From positions 1 through 64,000 of the forward strand of contig CALYLW010001205.1 of NCBI GenBank assembly GCA_944989445.1: a stretch of 64,000 nucleotides of DNA, given 5' to 3'. The notes under the pieces are model-generated. The model saw only the letters and a list, made by a program, of their open reading frames with translations. It ran no database searches and had not been told where the DNA came from. Positions within the stretch are counted from its first letter, which is position 1, and the number at the start of each line of letters is the position of its first letter. This DNA comes from Ampullaceana balthica. Taxonomy: Eukaryota > Mollusca > Gastropoda > Lymnaeidae. A program made the position numbers and the translations under genes. Shown here one piece after another: positions 35,591 to 48,178 of this stretch.

Positions 35591-35987
35591 AAGTAATTCA
35601 CGTTTATTATATATTTAAAATTTAACACAGACTGGAACTGCTCAAGCGAAGAATTATTTAAAATAAATCACAGCAAACAAAAAACACTTTCAAACACATA
35701 ATTAGTAACAGAAAAAAAAAGTTTACACTATGTTAAACAACATGATGGTGAGCTATACTAATTTCACTGAAAGAAATATCTATTGCGACATACCTTTCTC
35801 AATCTATGTACTTATGATTACTTTAAATCACATAGTTCAATACACGTTAGTGTTCATTAAATCTTCAACAAACAATGATTCGGCTGTTTAGCCGTGCCTG
35901 CTCGTCAATCCTATAATTTTGATGTAAAATCTATTGTCTACTGAGGTAATTTTATGTCTAATATTATTCAATGATATTATTGAAGAT

Positions 35988-36620
35988 TAGGGCTGTTATC
36001 GATTAATTTAAATTTGATCGTCAACTTAAAAAAATTATCGATAAATTAATCGATAATTTCGATTAAAGCCAAAAATAGAAATTTATGACGTCATTAAACT
36101 GAACATTTCTCACGGACATTGAAAATTAAGAATATTTTGAACTAAATTTTATGACAATGCGTTGATACTTGATCGGATGTTTGTGCTGAAGGTGGTACGT
36201 CAGCGATGTATTTGATCATGTAAAAGATAATTGTTTGTGGCAGTGAACACAGTAAACTTTTTCACCCTCTTCGACTTTGCCATTCGCAATTAGCTTAAAA
36301 ACAAAATTTTTGCTCAACTATCTAGTTATATGTTTAAATTTAACTGCGCTGAAGCTATCAGCCATTTTTAGTTGACGTCTGCCGGTCCACATGAAGTAAT
36401 AACATAAACTAAAATATTACGCGGGAGAAGTTTGTACGTAAAAAAAAAGAAAACATTTAATTATTTATAATTAATTATATATTAATATTTTTTTTTAAAA
36501 ATGTTATAAATATTTTTTTAAATTTTAATCGAATTGTTATCGAGTAAAATAATTTTAATCGATCAAAAATTTTAACGATTAATAGAGAAATGAAATTAAT
36601 CGTTAATTTCCGCAGCCCTA
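35988..36620. mobile_element. hAT-type MITE (TAGGGCTG family), complete copy
   Basis: It starts TAGGGCTGTTATCGATTAAT and ends ATTTCCGCAGCCCTA. It is flanked by an exact 8-base duplication TTGAAGAT (35980-35987 and 36621-36628), which fixes its limits and supports the hAT superfamily. It is 633 bases long and has no transposase. Confidence 0.8.
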
Positions 36621-36692
36621 TTGAAGATGCATTGCTCTTCTCGAAAAAAATCGACAGAAGACTTTAAAAAATAATTAAAAAATATCTTCTGC

Positions 36693-36918
36693 TAGATATG
36701 ACCTGCGAGGTAGCTTATGCCGCAGAATTGCTCATAGATAGTGCATAGAACAGGAAAGGGCGGGGGGAGAACGGACAAAAACTGGAGCACGAATAAATGA
36801 AAACAACCCGATTGAACATCGATCAGGGTACCGTTGACACATTATTGGTCTCGACACATGCGCACTGCGGTTGTTGTTAACTGCTCCCATCCTGCAACAC
36901 CCTCGCTTGCCAACCATA
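36693..36918. repeat. Interspersed repeat R1, copy 1
   Basis: It shares ctagatatgacctgcgaggt, agatagtgcatagaac, gagaacggacaaaaactgg and catgcgcactgcggttgttg with the sequence at 63806. The family is unidentified; the 61-codon minus-strand frame is a by-product. Confidence 0.5.
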
Positions 36919-38170
36919 AACTGTGATTTTTCGACCCTAGCGAAGGTCTTACGTCATGCTTATTTGCTCTCGTCTTGTGCTTGTCCTAATTTCTTGTGAA
37001 TTATATCTATATAGTTAACATAAAAATCTTTAAGAAACTGATGTACATATCGAAGTTTTCTTTCCACTACTGATAGAAAAGGTAAAAAAACGCGTTTTAT
37101 TATTACATAAATAAATGGCAAAGAAAGGTTAAATGGCAAAAAAAAATGTCTTTGAGATATTGTTTTAATGTTTTTTTTTGTGTAAAAACGTGAGACGTTT
37201 AAAAAGAAAAAATTAACTTGTGAGCTGTCATTTGTTGTTGTGGTACAGTTTTTGGAAAAGCGAGATATTCGATTTTACGAGTGAAAACAGAATTATTTAT
37301 TTCCATCCACTTCTTGTTGTCTATCATACTGAAAATATTTCTTCCACTAACTTTTTCTCTTTGTGAAGAACGCTGTTGATTTAACTCTGTTCTTCTTCCT
37401 AAATCCTTTATATATATCTTTTTTACGAAAAATATTTACCCATTAGACACACAACTTGATGTTTCAATGTAAAGATAAGATCCCCTAAAACAGGCATAAT
37501 AATAAGTATTTATTGTCTGCTCTTGCCTAACAGAGCATTGGCTAATAACTAGTAGTTATAACTTAAATATATAAGGTAAATACATATATCTCACTAATTA
37601 ATAGCTAGATGCATTGAAATATGAAGCTTTATGAAGTATAATTACTTTTCTGGTATGTTGGACCCACTCTAAAAACATGAATATAACTTTTTAAATATTA
37701 AACTAAACAAAAATTTTAGATTGCTTTACTTTACGCTTTCAATACGTATATCAGTTGTTAAAGTATTAAACACAGTGTATTTCCTATCTTAACGGTTAGC
37801 AACTTCTAAGCAGAAATGTGCTGTGGGTTTTTCTGATTTTCTTAAATTATCATATATTTTTTTATAAAAAATAATAAAGTGTAAAACACAAACTGAAAAT
37901 TTACTTTTAAGATATTATTTAAATGTATCCCCTATCGGTTAAAACGTTCACGAAACATAGTGCATTTTGTTTTTTTCTAAAGTATAAAATCTAGAGAATG
38001 TATGAGGGGCGATTTTACTACATCATTTGAAGTAAGAAGACGCTATTTTGACACGTCTTCAGTGCATCTACCATATCAACGCGTCCCATATAAAATGATC
38101 TCAAATGAAATATAATAGTAATGTTAATATTTTTCTAATGAACCAAAAACAATATAGGAAATAAAAACAA

Positions 38171-38659
38171 CCCGTAAAAAACCAAGTTTTTGACTATAAA
38201 TCCTTTATGTACGAGAAGTAACTAAAAGAATGTTCATTATAATACGCAGCGCCAGACCATCCAGAAATACAAAATTGCAGTTGTGTCGTAAAACGTGTTT
38301 AATATAATGCGCACCGATCAGGAATATGTTTATAAAAAGAGCTGTCAATAAAATACGCACCTTATTGCGCGACAGAAAGGTTGTTCAATATAATACGCAC
38401 CGCGACGCTCTATCTCAAAAAATAGCATGATACATAGGAATAAATAAAATAATCTAAAAAATCAATAATTTAATTACGGTACATGCGATCGATCTGAAAT
38501 TTTGATACATTGTTTTTATCATCGGTACGAAACTGCCTGCAAAATTTCAGCTCGCTATCTTGCGAGCAAGTGGGTTAAAAATCGATCAAAAGTTTTGGCG
38601 ACAAGCAAGCAAGCAAGCAAGGTCCGCCGCAGACACCACGAGTTAATATAAAGGATTTA
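38171..38659 (-). mobile_element. Helentron/DINE-1-like element, tandem copy A
   Basis: About 489 bases, nearly identical to copy B and close to the element at 10959. It carries the GCAAGCAAGCAAGCAA tract and both sub-terminal words. The unit joins copy B through about ten bases (ataagaaaaa). Confidence 0.65.
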
Positions 38660-38669
38660 ATAAGAAAAA

Positions 38670-39163
38670 CCCGTAAAAAACCAAGTTTTTGACTATAAAT
38701 CCTTTATGTACGAGAAGTAACTAAAAGAATGTTCATTATAATACGCAGCGCCAGACCATCCAGAAATACAAAATTGCAGTTGTGTCGTAAAACATGTTTA
38801 ATATAATACGCACCGATCAGGAATATGTTTATAAAAAGAGCTGTCAATAAAATACGCACCTTATTGCGCGACAGAAAGGTTGTTCAATATAATACGCACC
38901 GCGACGCTCTATCTCAAAAAATAGCATGATACATAGGAATAAATAAAATAATCTAAAAAATCAATAATTTAATTACGGTACATGCGATCGATCTGAAATT
39001 TTGATACATTGTTTTTATCATCGGTACGAAACTGCCTGCAAAATTTCAGCTCGCTATCTTGCGAGCAAGTGGGTTAAAAATCGATCAAAACGTTTTGGCG
39101 ACAAGCAAGCAAGCAAGCAAGCAAGGTCCGCCGCAGACACCACGAGTTAATATAAAGGATTTA
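38670..39163 (-). mobile_element. Helentron/DINE-1-like element, tandem copy B
   Basis: About 494 bases, differing from copy A by only a few changes and one extra GCAA unit. Head-to-tail arrays are typical of rolling-circle elements and of recent tandem duplication; either would explain the pair. Confidence 0.65.
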
Positions 39164-40289
39164 AAAATAGTAAATCTTCAAAATAATTAAATTACATGTA
39201 TAATTATTTTTCAACAACAGTTATAAAACTAATTCTTTTTTTCATATACAGAGAACCTAACCTTTTTTTCTGACAACGTTTTCATGTAACATGATTGTCA
39301 TCTAAACTCTCGTATTCGTGAAAAAAAGAAGAAAGTAAAAGAATAAGTGTTGTCGTAAAATTGTTAAATATCAAGTGCACTTCAAGCTCATCGTAAAGTA
39401 AAATAAAATTATATCTACTAACAAAATGTTGTTTTTATTGGGACAGTCCAAAAACTCTTTCAATTTTATGTTATCAACGTACTTGCTTTTAAAATCTAAC
39501 TGGTGTTTTTTAAATAATATATGTACTTTAAAATCAAATCATATTAAAAAAATAATGAAAATACTGACAGCTAAAGTGCATTAATACGAAATAAAGATGA
39601 GTATGGCCTTGTTGGTAATATAGTTAATTTAGTATAATAACAAACAAATAACTAAATAAATAAATATAGCTTGTAATTTACAACGCATTTTTTTCAAACA
39701 ATTCTTCTTTATTTGAAAAACATTATTCATTGAAATTATTTGATAAATTAATTTTATTCCTACTCTGTTGTGGGGGTAAAACAACTAATCATTTAAGTTC
39801 ATTAAAAATATTAACATATTTCAATGCTACAAAACAAAAGCTAAACAAAAAAACACAATTTTTTTTACATGTTTTAAAAATAAATTTAAAAAAAAACACC
39901 TTAACAAATATTAAGACAATGTTCACTTATAAAATGAACGATTATTATAATAACTACCAGCAAAGCCCGTCCAAGGACGGGAATACGTGTTGGGTGATCA
40001 GTGAGGTTCATGGCAGGACATCACAACATCCACATCAACTGACTCCAAAATGAAAATGAAACGTCGCCAGTTGTCGTTTAACGAGGCCACGGTTTGTCCC
40101 GAGACCCTACCTCCCCCCCACACCACGCTCTGTCCAGAGACCTTACCTCCCCTCCAACGCAATTTGTCGAGAGATCCGCCGTCTCGACCGACCCCACATG
40201 TGTATCACGTCAAAAATACTATAAATAATAGTTATAATAAATAACCCGTGAAATCAAGATTTTGACTATAAATCCCAAATCGCACAGCT

Positions 40290-40375
40290 CAAAATAAAAT
40301 CTTGGAAAAGATACTGCACCAAAAAGAAATAGTTTTGAACGTCCGCGTAAATTTGTTCAATATGTAATTTTTTTT
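40290..40375 (+). mobile_element. Helitron-family fragment
   Basis: The core phrase actgcaccaaaaagaaatag, then gaacgtccgcgtaaatttgt, matches the middle of copies 1-3. Both ends are lost; it is preceded by a Helentron-like terminal phrase (gattttgactataaatccc). Confidence 0.4.
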
Positions 40376-40734
40376 TAAAATTTTCTCCGCTAGTGATTTG
40401 CTGTAGGAGTCTGGAGGAATTTGAGGGAACAATCGCTATCAATGACCGGACAGAAAATTGTCTTTTATTATTATATATAATATATGTCAATTATTGTCTT
40501 TTAGTAATGTCCATTTTCACCAAAAAGAATAAGAAATGTGAATTTGAAGCAATTCAGGTATTGCTCTTTTCAAAATGTCACCAACGTTGTCATAGATGGA
40601 GGTTTGATCAACACAAGAGACACATAAGAAAACAATCTCAGAGGACAAAAGATCGTATGATGTTTGATAACTCAATGTATAAATATATACACATATATAT
40701 ATATATATATTTATATTTATTATTTAGTTATATA

Positions 40735-41416
40735 CAGTAGGATCTCACTAAGTCGAACTTCCTTAAGTCGAAAACGTCCCCACAACGAATTAGTTGTTAT
40801 TTCCAGGTCAAATTCCATAAGAATAATGTATTTAAGATATCCTTAACTTGAAGATTTTTGGCTTCCAACATCCATTAGTCCAATTTTACAAGGTGTTTGT
40901 GTTATTATTATTGGGTGACATTTCAGAACACGTGTTCCGTAGAGCCACGTAAACGGATGCAAATTCTTATCTTAGTGCATTCCACAAGGTATTAAGCGAC
41001 TCTTGCAAGTACCGAAAATGACCAAGACAAGATATAAAAGTGGTTGGAAGAAGGGTAAATAATTCGCGTTAATTTTTCTGCATGTAGTGACTCTTTTTAA
41101 AACGAAAAATCTTACTTCAGTAATCCTACTGTGGAGGGAGTAAAGTGGAGGAGGGGAGGGAAGGTGTCTCCTCTCACGGGCTTGTGTCGAAATGTCAAAG
41201 CAAGTTGGCTTACTTTCATATGAAACATTAAACACCGCATCTGTTTCATGTCAAGCCTTCTAGACGGTATTGCTGCCCCACCCCATTCACCGTTCTCAAA
41301 ATCAAGATTGTCCTTGACTATTATCTGCCTATTATGCAATTTTCCCTAACTCGAAAACTCCGTCAGTCGCATTTTTGTTCGGGTCCCTTTGAGTTCGATT
41401 TAGAGAGTTCCGACTG
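40735..41416. mobile_element. Tigger/pogo-like non-autonomous DNA element
   Basis: The left end cagtaggatctcactaagtc then gaacttccttaagtcgaaaa, and the right end gagttcgatttagagagttc then cgactg, are diverged inverted repeats of the Tigger type (CAGT...AAGTCGAA). It is 682 bases long. The internal open frames are chance. Confidence 0.55.
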
Positions 41417-41419
41417 ATT

Positions 41420-41800
41420 AAGCTCTTACAACTCCCTTCTTACTATTACTCACTTCGGCTCTCTTTGGATTTCAACGCAGCTTAGTTTTATTTAATTTTT
41501 TTTTAATTTCTTTATATTCGTTTTATTCGTGTAATTTTTGTTCGTTGAAGAAGGCTCTTTGCCGAAATGTTCGCTGTTTTGTTACGTCCTGTTAGGCTCA
41601 CTCATACCCTATTTACATGTAATCCATCTAATAATCTATAAGCCTGACTGCAGTCTCACCCACATGTTTTTAACTATTTATCTTGGCCAATTTTTAAAAT
41701 TGTCTGTTTGTCTGTTTAATCTAGTTTATTTTCTATGTATTTTTAAACCACCACTATCTATAGTATGTTCACCAATACTTAAATGCAAATGAATGGTCGT
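41420..41800 (+). repeat. Possible Penelope-like 3' tail
   Basis: It contains gttgaagaaggctctttgcc followed by gaaatgttcg, a phrase often seen in 3' parts of Penelope-like and similar retroelements (a GAAGAAGGC...CCGAAA hairpin region). Nothing else supports it. Confidence 0.25.
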
Positions 41801-43840
41801 GTATACCAACCCTTTTTACATGCTTAATTGTGGTACACATCTAGCTTGAAAAGAAATAGCTCATTTTCCCGAAATTGCTTTTAACTGATGTGAGTCTTAA
41901 GGAAAAAAAAATTCCGTTTTGTAATATTCCTAATTCAGACTTTAATTAAGCAACTTATTTAAATTAGAGGCTATATGTTATTTGGATACAATTTTTGTTC
42001 CTAAATAAATTTGAACTAGTCAATTTAATTAGCGTTTTAAAATAGTAGTTTTTATGTGTATTTCCAATATGTAGAAACATTTATTAAATGAATATTTCAA
42101 AATATTTTTCTGGCACACTTTTAAAGCAATAGTTGAATCTTATTTATCTATTGAAATTTTGCTCACAAATTTTGATGTAACAACGAAAAATTAATGCATT
42201 AATTTCGTAAATAAGATTAAAGAAGTACTACTTACTACATTATTTATGTTTGTCCGTGTATGCAATAATATTATACTGCAATTATGATGCATCGCTAATG
42301 GATACATTTATACCAAACTCAATTTTATTTACCCATTCATGAATCCTAAAAACAAATTATATTATACACCGTAGCAGTTTCTAAGTCATCGTAAATTTGC
42401 AAAAAGCAATATCCTTTTCTAGGACAGTTTGTTATTGTTAAATAAAGGTAAATATGTGAGTAAAATTGATACTCATGTTCTATCACTCATTTGCATTAGC
42501 TTACTTTTTTTTAAAATATATATTTGTAGATTTTAGTACTAGTTGTCTGTTTGCGTTGAGAGAGAGATTAACATATAAATATTAATTTTTAATCAAACAT
42601 GGCATGCAATATTTAAATAATGTATTATAAAACATTTAATAAACATTTATTTTAAAAACATACCACAAATTAAACAACGCCAAAACAAACTCAAAAAAAA
42701 ACATTTGTCTAAAACATATTCTTATTTTTTTTTATTTTAGAAGTTGTTATATCATATTATATTTGTTTTTTTTTCAGTAATATGACACGATTACTAAAAA
42801 TAACTGGAATATAATTAATTTTTATTTATTTTATTAAAAAAAAATTAAAGTAATATTTAAAAAAATCTAAACAATTAAACACTTTCAAGAGAAATGGGAT
42901 ACAACTTTAAAAAGAAATTTAAAGATGACATTTCAAAAATAACATTTTTCAATCTTTAAACGTAATAGGCCTATATTTGGTTAGAAAGTTAATTAATTAC
43001 TAGTAATGATAAGTAATCAACCATAAGTTATATTATATGACGTCTTTGATTTAGCTTATATTTTAATTTTTGAAAAGGGAACGAAATAGAAAGAGCATTT
43101 GAGGATTTATAATATAAAATACTTTGTGTTCATTTCAGGAAGTTTGATATTTCATATTTATCAAACAAGGATTAGTTAATTGGGCTTTTCACAAAAGTGG
43201 TGGACGCCGTTGGTGCCCTACAAATCCTAGTAATTCATTTTTATTATGTTTTTAATTGGGAAAAGGCATTTTTAATTATTTATTTTTTTAAAATAACATA
43301 GTAAGACATTGAGTATTTTAAAAAAAGAAAACACTTTTTTGAAAACTATTAAGATTTATATGTTAAACCTTTAAATAAAATAGGTATGCATGACTAACAT
43401 AATGTATGTATACGTAATAAAAGAAATATCGATAAATTGGGCTTTTATTACAATAGGGGGAAACACATTGAAGAACAAAATCAATTAAGTATTAGAACAT
43501 CTAAAACAAAACGAAATTAATTTATAGTAGGTTGTATTATTATAAATGGCATAAATCACAATCTAAAAAATTACCTGTTGTAATAAATATCATGTAAATG
43601 CATAAATAAAATATGTCCTTTACTTTTTTAGCCCGACGACCAATCATATTATATTACTAATAATTATAGGGGTGAAACATTACTTAATACAGGTTAGTCC
43701 ATTAATTTAAAGTCTTTCTAGTTTGAATATCACAAAGTAAAATAAAAATGTGCAGTGTAAAAGATATGTGTGAAAGCATAACTATAAGATTACATTATTG
43801 ATGAACGTGTGGAGTTATCAGGGTTGTGAGAGATAGAAAA
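41800..43840. other. AT-rich gene-free stretch
   Basis: About 25% GC with long A/T runs; I see no exon, hairpin or transposon end. Confidence 0.5.
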
Positions 43841-43841
43841 A

Positions 43842-43905
<64 letters not shown>

Positions 43906-43918
43906 TTATTTATATTAT

Positions 43919-43996
<78 letters not shown>

Positions 43997-44014
43997 TATA
44001 TATTTATTTATTTA

Positions 44015-44063
<49 letters not shown>
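43842..44063. repeat. (TA)n array with TATTTATTTATATT interruptions
   Basis: About 220 bases, the longest simple repeat in the window. TTTATTTATTTATAT appears twice and splits it into three blocks. The Tyr-Ile open frames over it are not genes. Confidence 0.95.
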
Positions 44064-44458
44064 TTTAAAAAAAATATTTAAGTAAATAACAAAATGAAGC
44101 ATCGTCGGCATAGTGTTTAAAAGTGTCAAAAACTGCTTTATTATAGGGATGGGAGTAACTTTTAGTTGTATCGCGGACGAATGCATATTGACTATTATGT
44201 TTACTGCTGGTATCTCGAAAATCAATGTTGATTTTTTTAAAAATAGTTAAAGCCTAGAACAAGGTATTTTGTTCACTTTTCAAAGTTTGTTGTCTTGTAA
44301 TTATTAAACCTGCAGAATAAGTGAAAAAAATTAGTATTTAAGACTTAAATGATGAAATAAGTAAAAAAGAGTTTAAAATTAATTAATGGGAAAAAAAACA
44401 ATTTTCAAAAACACATTTCCAGAAGCGGATTTATTTCTCCAGGTTGCTCGTCTGATCT

Positions 44459-44485
44459 TTATCTGAGTATGGCGTCAGCAATCAT
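44459..44485 (-). CDS. Calpain terminal exon and stop
   Basis: After acceptor aaaaatttcag the frame reads MIADAILR and a TAA stop, in phase 0 with the exon before it. The acceptor is good, but the peptide is too short to prove by itself. A truncated LINE (44577-45015) lies in the intron just upstream. Confidence 0.45.
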   Translation of the reverse strand: MIADAILR

Positions 44486-44576
44486 CTGAAATTTTTAAAA
44501 CACTTTTTAGTGTCAGGTTAAGTTTGCAACCAATTTAATTTAAACACATGGTTCTTTAGGCATACAATAAGTAACG

Positions 44577-45015
44577 CACCCCTTAGTTATCATCATCTTC
44601 ATCATCAGTGGCGCTACAGCCCATGTAGGGCCCTGAACTGCTCCACCGCATTCTTCCATTCGGATCGATCGATGGCTTTCCTTCTCCATGCCCGAACCCC
44701 CAGCTGTTGATGATCCATTTCCACACCATCGATCCACCTCTGTCTTGGGCGACAAGTGAGTCGTCTGCTCCTGGTTTAAGCCTGTAAATAATTTTTGGTG
44801 CTCTACACCCTGGCAACCTTTCAACATTTCCTGCCCAGCGTAGTCTTTCTTTTTTAAATACTTTGTACAGATGGTATAGCTCTTGGCTTGTAAGAATTCT
44901 CCAGATATCATTTTCTATCACAGGTCCATATATTTTCCGGAGGATTTTCCTCTCCCAAATGTTGATTAGGTTCTCTTCCTTTCTGGCGACGGTCCAAGTG
45001 TCACTAGCGTACTAC
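44577..45015 (-). pseudogene. 5'-truncated RTE-like LINE, 3' end
   Basis: The minus strand reads WERKILRKIYGPVIENDIWR and then ERLRWAGNVERLPGCRAPKI, the well-known LRWAGHVxRM block near the end of RTE-type ORF2. It ends in a (GAT)n-like tail (atgatgatgaagatgatgat). It sits between two calpain exons and is dead from truncation. Confidence 0.7.
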
Positions 45016-45083
45016 TTACTTATAGATGAAACAATATAAAAACTAGTTTAAGCGATGTTGACAATTAGTGCATTAAAACTCAC

Positions 45084-45124
45084 CTGCTCAATCAATGATG
45101 GGTTACCTACTTCTGTGTATTTAG
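45084..45124 (-). CDS. Calpain penta-EF-hand exon 5 (41 bases)
   Basis: A small exon, phase 1 to 0, acceptor tttgtttccag and donor gtgagtttt, both strong. It encodes KYTEVGNPSLIEQ. It follows LKSY in the position of the last EF-hand of calpains, here very short. Confidence 0.6.
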
Positions 45125-45310
45125 CTGGAAACAAAATCACAAAAGTATATTTAACAATCTTTTAAATGAAATTATTTGTAAAATCTGATAAAAACATGTT
45201 GATACATTTTTATTTCAGATAAAATACATTCAAAATTTGGTAAAAAAATATTAAAACTTTTAAGCACGTTCAAAACACAATCGCTAACATTTTTTACAAT
45301 AAACCTTTAC

Positions 45311-45436
45311 CATATGATTTTAACAAGGATTCCAGTTTAAAAACAGCCATAATAAAATCTTCAACATGCATCTCACTATATCGTCCACCGTAGCGTTTCA
45401 ATAAGGCAACAAACACTTTTTGGCTGATCTTTATTT
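45311..45436 (-). CDS. Calpain penta-EF-hand exon 4
   Basis: A 126-base exon, phase 1-1, acceptor aataatacag, donor gtaaagg. It encodes KISQKVFVALLKRYGGRYSE and then MHVEDFIMAVFKLESLLKSY, the calpain pattern of a helix, an RYG turn and then DFxxxxxKLxxL. It was not seen as one long open frame because it is short and intron-flanked; phase and family pattern identify it. Confidence 0.72.
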
Positions 45437-45606
45437 CTGTATTATTTTTTTTAAGGAAATAAAACAATAATATATTTGTTTGGAGTTTTTAGTGATTTTT
45501 CATGAACTTGTTTTACTCTTATGAAAAAAAAATGAATGTACATATAAACAAAAATCCCACCAAACAAACATACAAACATACAAAACAAACACACGTTTAA
45601 TATTAC

Positions 45607-45685
45607 CGAGTTCCTCAAACATTTCAGGTAATTTGTGTGCGTCCACTTCGCTGTGATTGTCTCGTTTAAAACATCCGAATACTTT
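45607..45685 (-). CDS. Calpain penta-EF-hand exon 3
   Basis: A 79-base exon, phase 0 to 1, acceptor ttttttag, donor gtaatatt. It encodes KVFGCFKRDNHSEVDAHKLP and then EMFEEL, an EF-hand whose loop keeps D-N-x-S-x-x-D but has K where the first acid is usual, so calcium binding may be weakened. The surrounding longer open frame is intron. Confidence 0.7.
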
Positions 45686-46239
45686 CTAAAAAAATTAATT
45701 TCCAAATTATAAGTATAATAAATCTGGGGTAGATCAGTTTGGTAAAGATTTGGAACGCTTTATTAGCACTTTTGATGAAAATATTAAACACATTTGACAA
45801 TTGTTTTTTTATTAGAGAGTTTCATTTAAAAAAAATAAGTTTAGTTTGTATAAGTTGGTATGCAACTCAAGTATATGTGTATACAGAAAAATAATACATG
45901 AGAACAATATGACAATAAATTAAATGCTCCTGTTTTCCATAAATACTCATTTTTTAAATATGTGTTATTATATATTTATTTCAGCAATTGTATTGAGTAT
46001 TATACTTTATCTAAGCATCGGCTCTTCGTTCTGAGCTTAATGTATTCACTAAGATTTGATTAGGAGTTTCATTTGAATAATTACCAAGTAATTATCTTCC
46101 ATTTTACATTTTCCGTTTTTATTGAAATACATTAATTTTGACCGTAATTCTCATTTCATCCTTCCATGCATCTACCAAGCATCCCGTCTTTAAACTATAT
46201 CTCTCGGAAATGATTTTTAAGCAAAGATATTCTCCTTAG

Positions 46240-46760
46240 CTGGGTAATCAGGCTATCAGGTTAAGGCTTAGCTGAACCTTCTCTCGCCAATAAATCGGTC
46301 GTTTCAACCTGCGTAAATTCGACTACCCAAGTGATAAACGATATCATTATTCTTCCGACACGTATCAGGAGGCAAACTTTTTCCCCCGAATGACTCTGCC
46401 TCAAGAGAGGAGCGACACAGGATGTAAAGCAAAAGCTTAGGTTCGGAAAGACCATTCTCTTTGATACGTCTGATTATTGCTTCCAGCTATGTATCGTGTC
46501 AAGGCGCTATCTTGCCCAAGCTGAAGGTAGTCAATTTGCACGCCATACCCACTTCTTCCATCATTAAACACGATCCGTCCATTAATAATTATTTATCCAC
46601 GCAGCAATCATAAGCCTTGTCTTTAGAGTTTCGGCGTGCTATAGCTTGACTTCCATGGCGTTTGTGACCGCTGCATTTTCCAGAGTACAACATAGCTTTA
46701 AACAATTAAAAGCATTCATGTAGTCCTCTTGCGAGGACCAGAAGCATCCGTTTCCTCTTC
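46240..46760 (-). pseudogene. Decayed LINE RNase H fragment
   Basis: The minus strand near 46320-46260 reads VETTDLLAREGSAKP, like the G-N-E-x-x-D-x-L-A-R-x-G end of LINE RNase H. Further upstream NDGRSGYGVQI is like the first catalytic strand. Several frames are involved. It lies in a calpain intron. Confidence 0.45.
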
Positions 46761-47201
46761 ATGTGTTACTTAGTTTTCCAGTTCGTTGACAAAATTTCAA
46801 ATGTAGGGCTTATTCAGGCTTGTCCCCTTTACTCACCCTTCTTGCATTTTGAAACAGGGTTCTTGGTGGTCGAATCAACGGTATTTTTATCGTCTCTGCG
46901 TCATGAATTCTATTTGTTTTTTAAGTCATGTATCTATCAGTCTGTCAATATGGTTGGCTAACTACCATCTCTCTACTTATGTATCCGTCATTAAATATGA
47001 AAACAAAATAAATACCACCTATAATTTAACGTCTAATATATATTTAGGGTACTTAAATAAAAGTTTAAAATTTTTAATAAAAACAAAGCAACAACAAATA
47101 AAATAAAATTTAAAAAGGAGAAAAATAAAAATAATAATAAAATGAAAATAAAACGATAAGTTAATAATGATCGACCTTACAATTTATGAATGGGCACTTA
47201 C

Positions 47202-47270
47202 CAAACATTTCTTGATCTTTTTACACCCGTTTAAAACCTCATCGAGGCTTAAGAATGTAGATTCGTCAGA
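47202..47270 (-). CDS. Calpain penta-EF-hand exon 2
   Basis: A 69-base exon in phase 0-0, acceptor gcgttcag, donor gtaagtgcc. It encodes SDESTFLSLDEVLNGCKKI and then KKCL. With the preceding FD it makes a 12-residue calcium loop, D-S-D-E-S-T-F-L-S-L-D-E, with acidic residues at positions 1, 3 and 12, and the helix EVLNGCKKI. Confidence 0.7.
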
Positions 47271-48101
47271 CTGAACGCTTTATAGGAAATGTGTTTTGAT
47301 AACAAATATACAATATATATGTTTGGTCTAATAATAAATATATTCTTGAGACGTATATGCTCCAAAGCATTCAAATAAAAACTTTTTTTTTATTCTCCAA
47401 TGTTATTTATAATTTTTTTACATATATATTTATATATATTCAAGATAAATAAAATGCGTCTTATTTTTTTTAAATATATTATTTTTTTTTAATCCGTAAA
47501 ATTTAAAAGAACATGAGTAACATATCAGATGTTAAGAGATACACGAATTGTGTACGATAACTGAAGTATGAAGTTACACAAATTAAAAGAAAAAAATCTT
47601 TTTGAATGAAAAAAATACAATTTACAACACAATTATAAACAATTCGTATGATTTATACATTCCAAAAAAACCTCGAAATACAGGAACTCAACCATTTCGC
47701 GATTACCAAAAATTTAATTTTTATAAAGCTGAATTGAGATTATGATATAAATATCGCTTTTAAAGATTAGTGTAATGTACAAAGCGTTAGATCTTAGAAG
47801 TTACTTAATGGTTTTAATGAGGGTCGCAAATTTTAGTTAGTCAAACATAAATAAAAGATGCGGAAAGGAAAGACAATTTAGCTCCTCCTCAATTGTTAAT
47901 TAACGCCGTGCACAAAGTTACATACAAGTTCTTGAAGCAAGCCTAGCGCTTTAAGTTTACAATTAAAGTTTCCCCTTTTTTTTTCTTAAAACAATGATAT
48001 ATTTAAAACACCATTTACGCTATTCATTTTCCTTGAATAACAAATTTGCATTTTTAAGGCGTATGTGCTAAACAAAATTTATTTTTTTTGTGTTAGGATA
48101 C

Positions 48102-48178
48102 ATCAAACAATGCATGAAGTGTCCGGGCGATTTCAATATTAAAATTGACCTGTACATCCGGGTATTTGGTAATCAAAT
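48102..48178 (-). CDS. Calpain penta-EF-hand exon 1
   Basis: A 77-base exon, phase 1 to 0, acceptor cccatttcag; donor is the weaker GAT|gtatcc. It reads LITKYPDVQVNFNIEIARTL and then HALFD. Joined to 47270-47202 it forms an EF loop starting FDSDES, which supports the donor choice even though the frame would otherwise run only one more codon to a stop. Confidence 0.65.

Noticed and set aside
39965..39981. Perfect hairpin CCCGTCC-AA-GGACGGG
   Set aside because: Isolated; no T-run, CTAG end or second copy, so neither terminator nor Helitron end can be claimed.
39730..40244. Two plus-strand frames of 107 and 64 codons
   Set aside because: Lysine/asparagine-rich from AT-rich DNA, then low-complexity repeats of the words gagaccctacctcc; no recognisable protein.
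43842..44225. Open frames over the long TA array on both strands
   Set aside because: Microsatellite translation.
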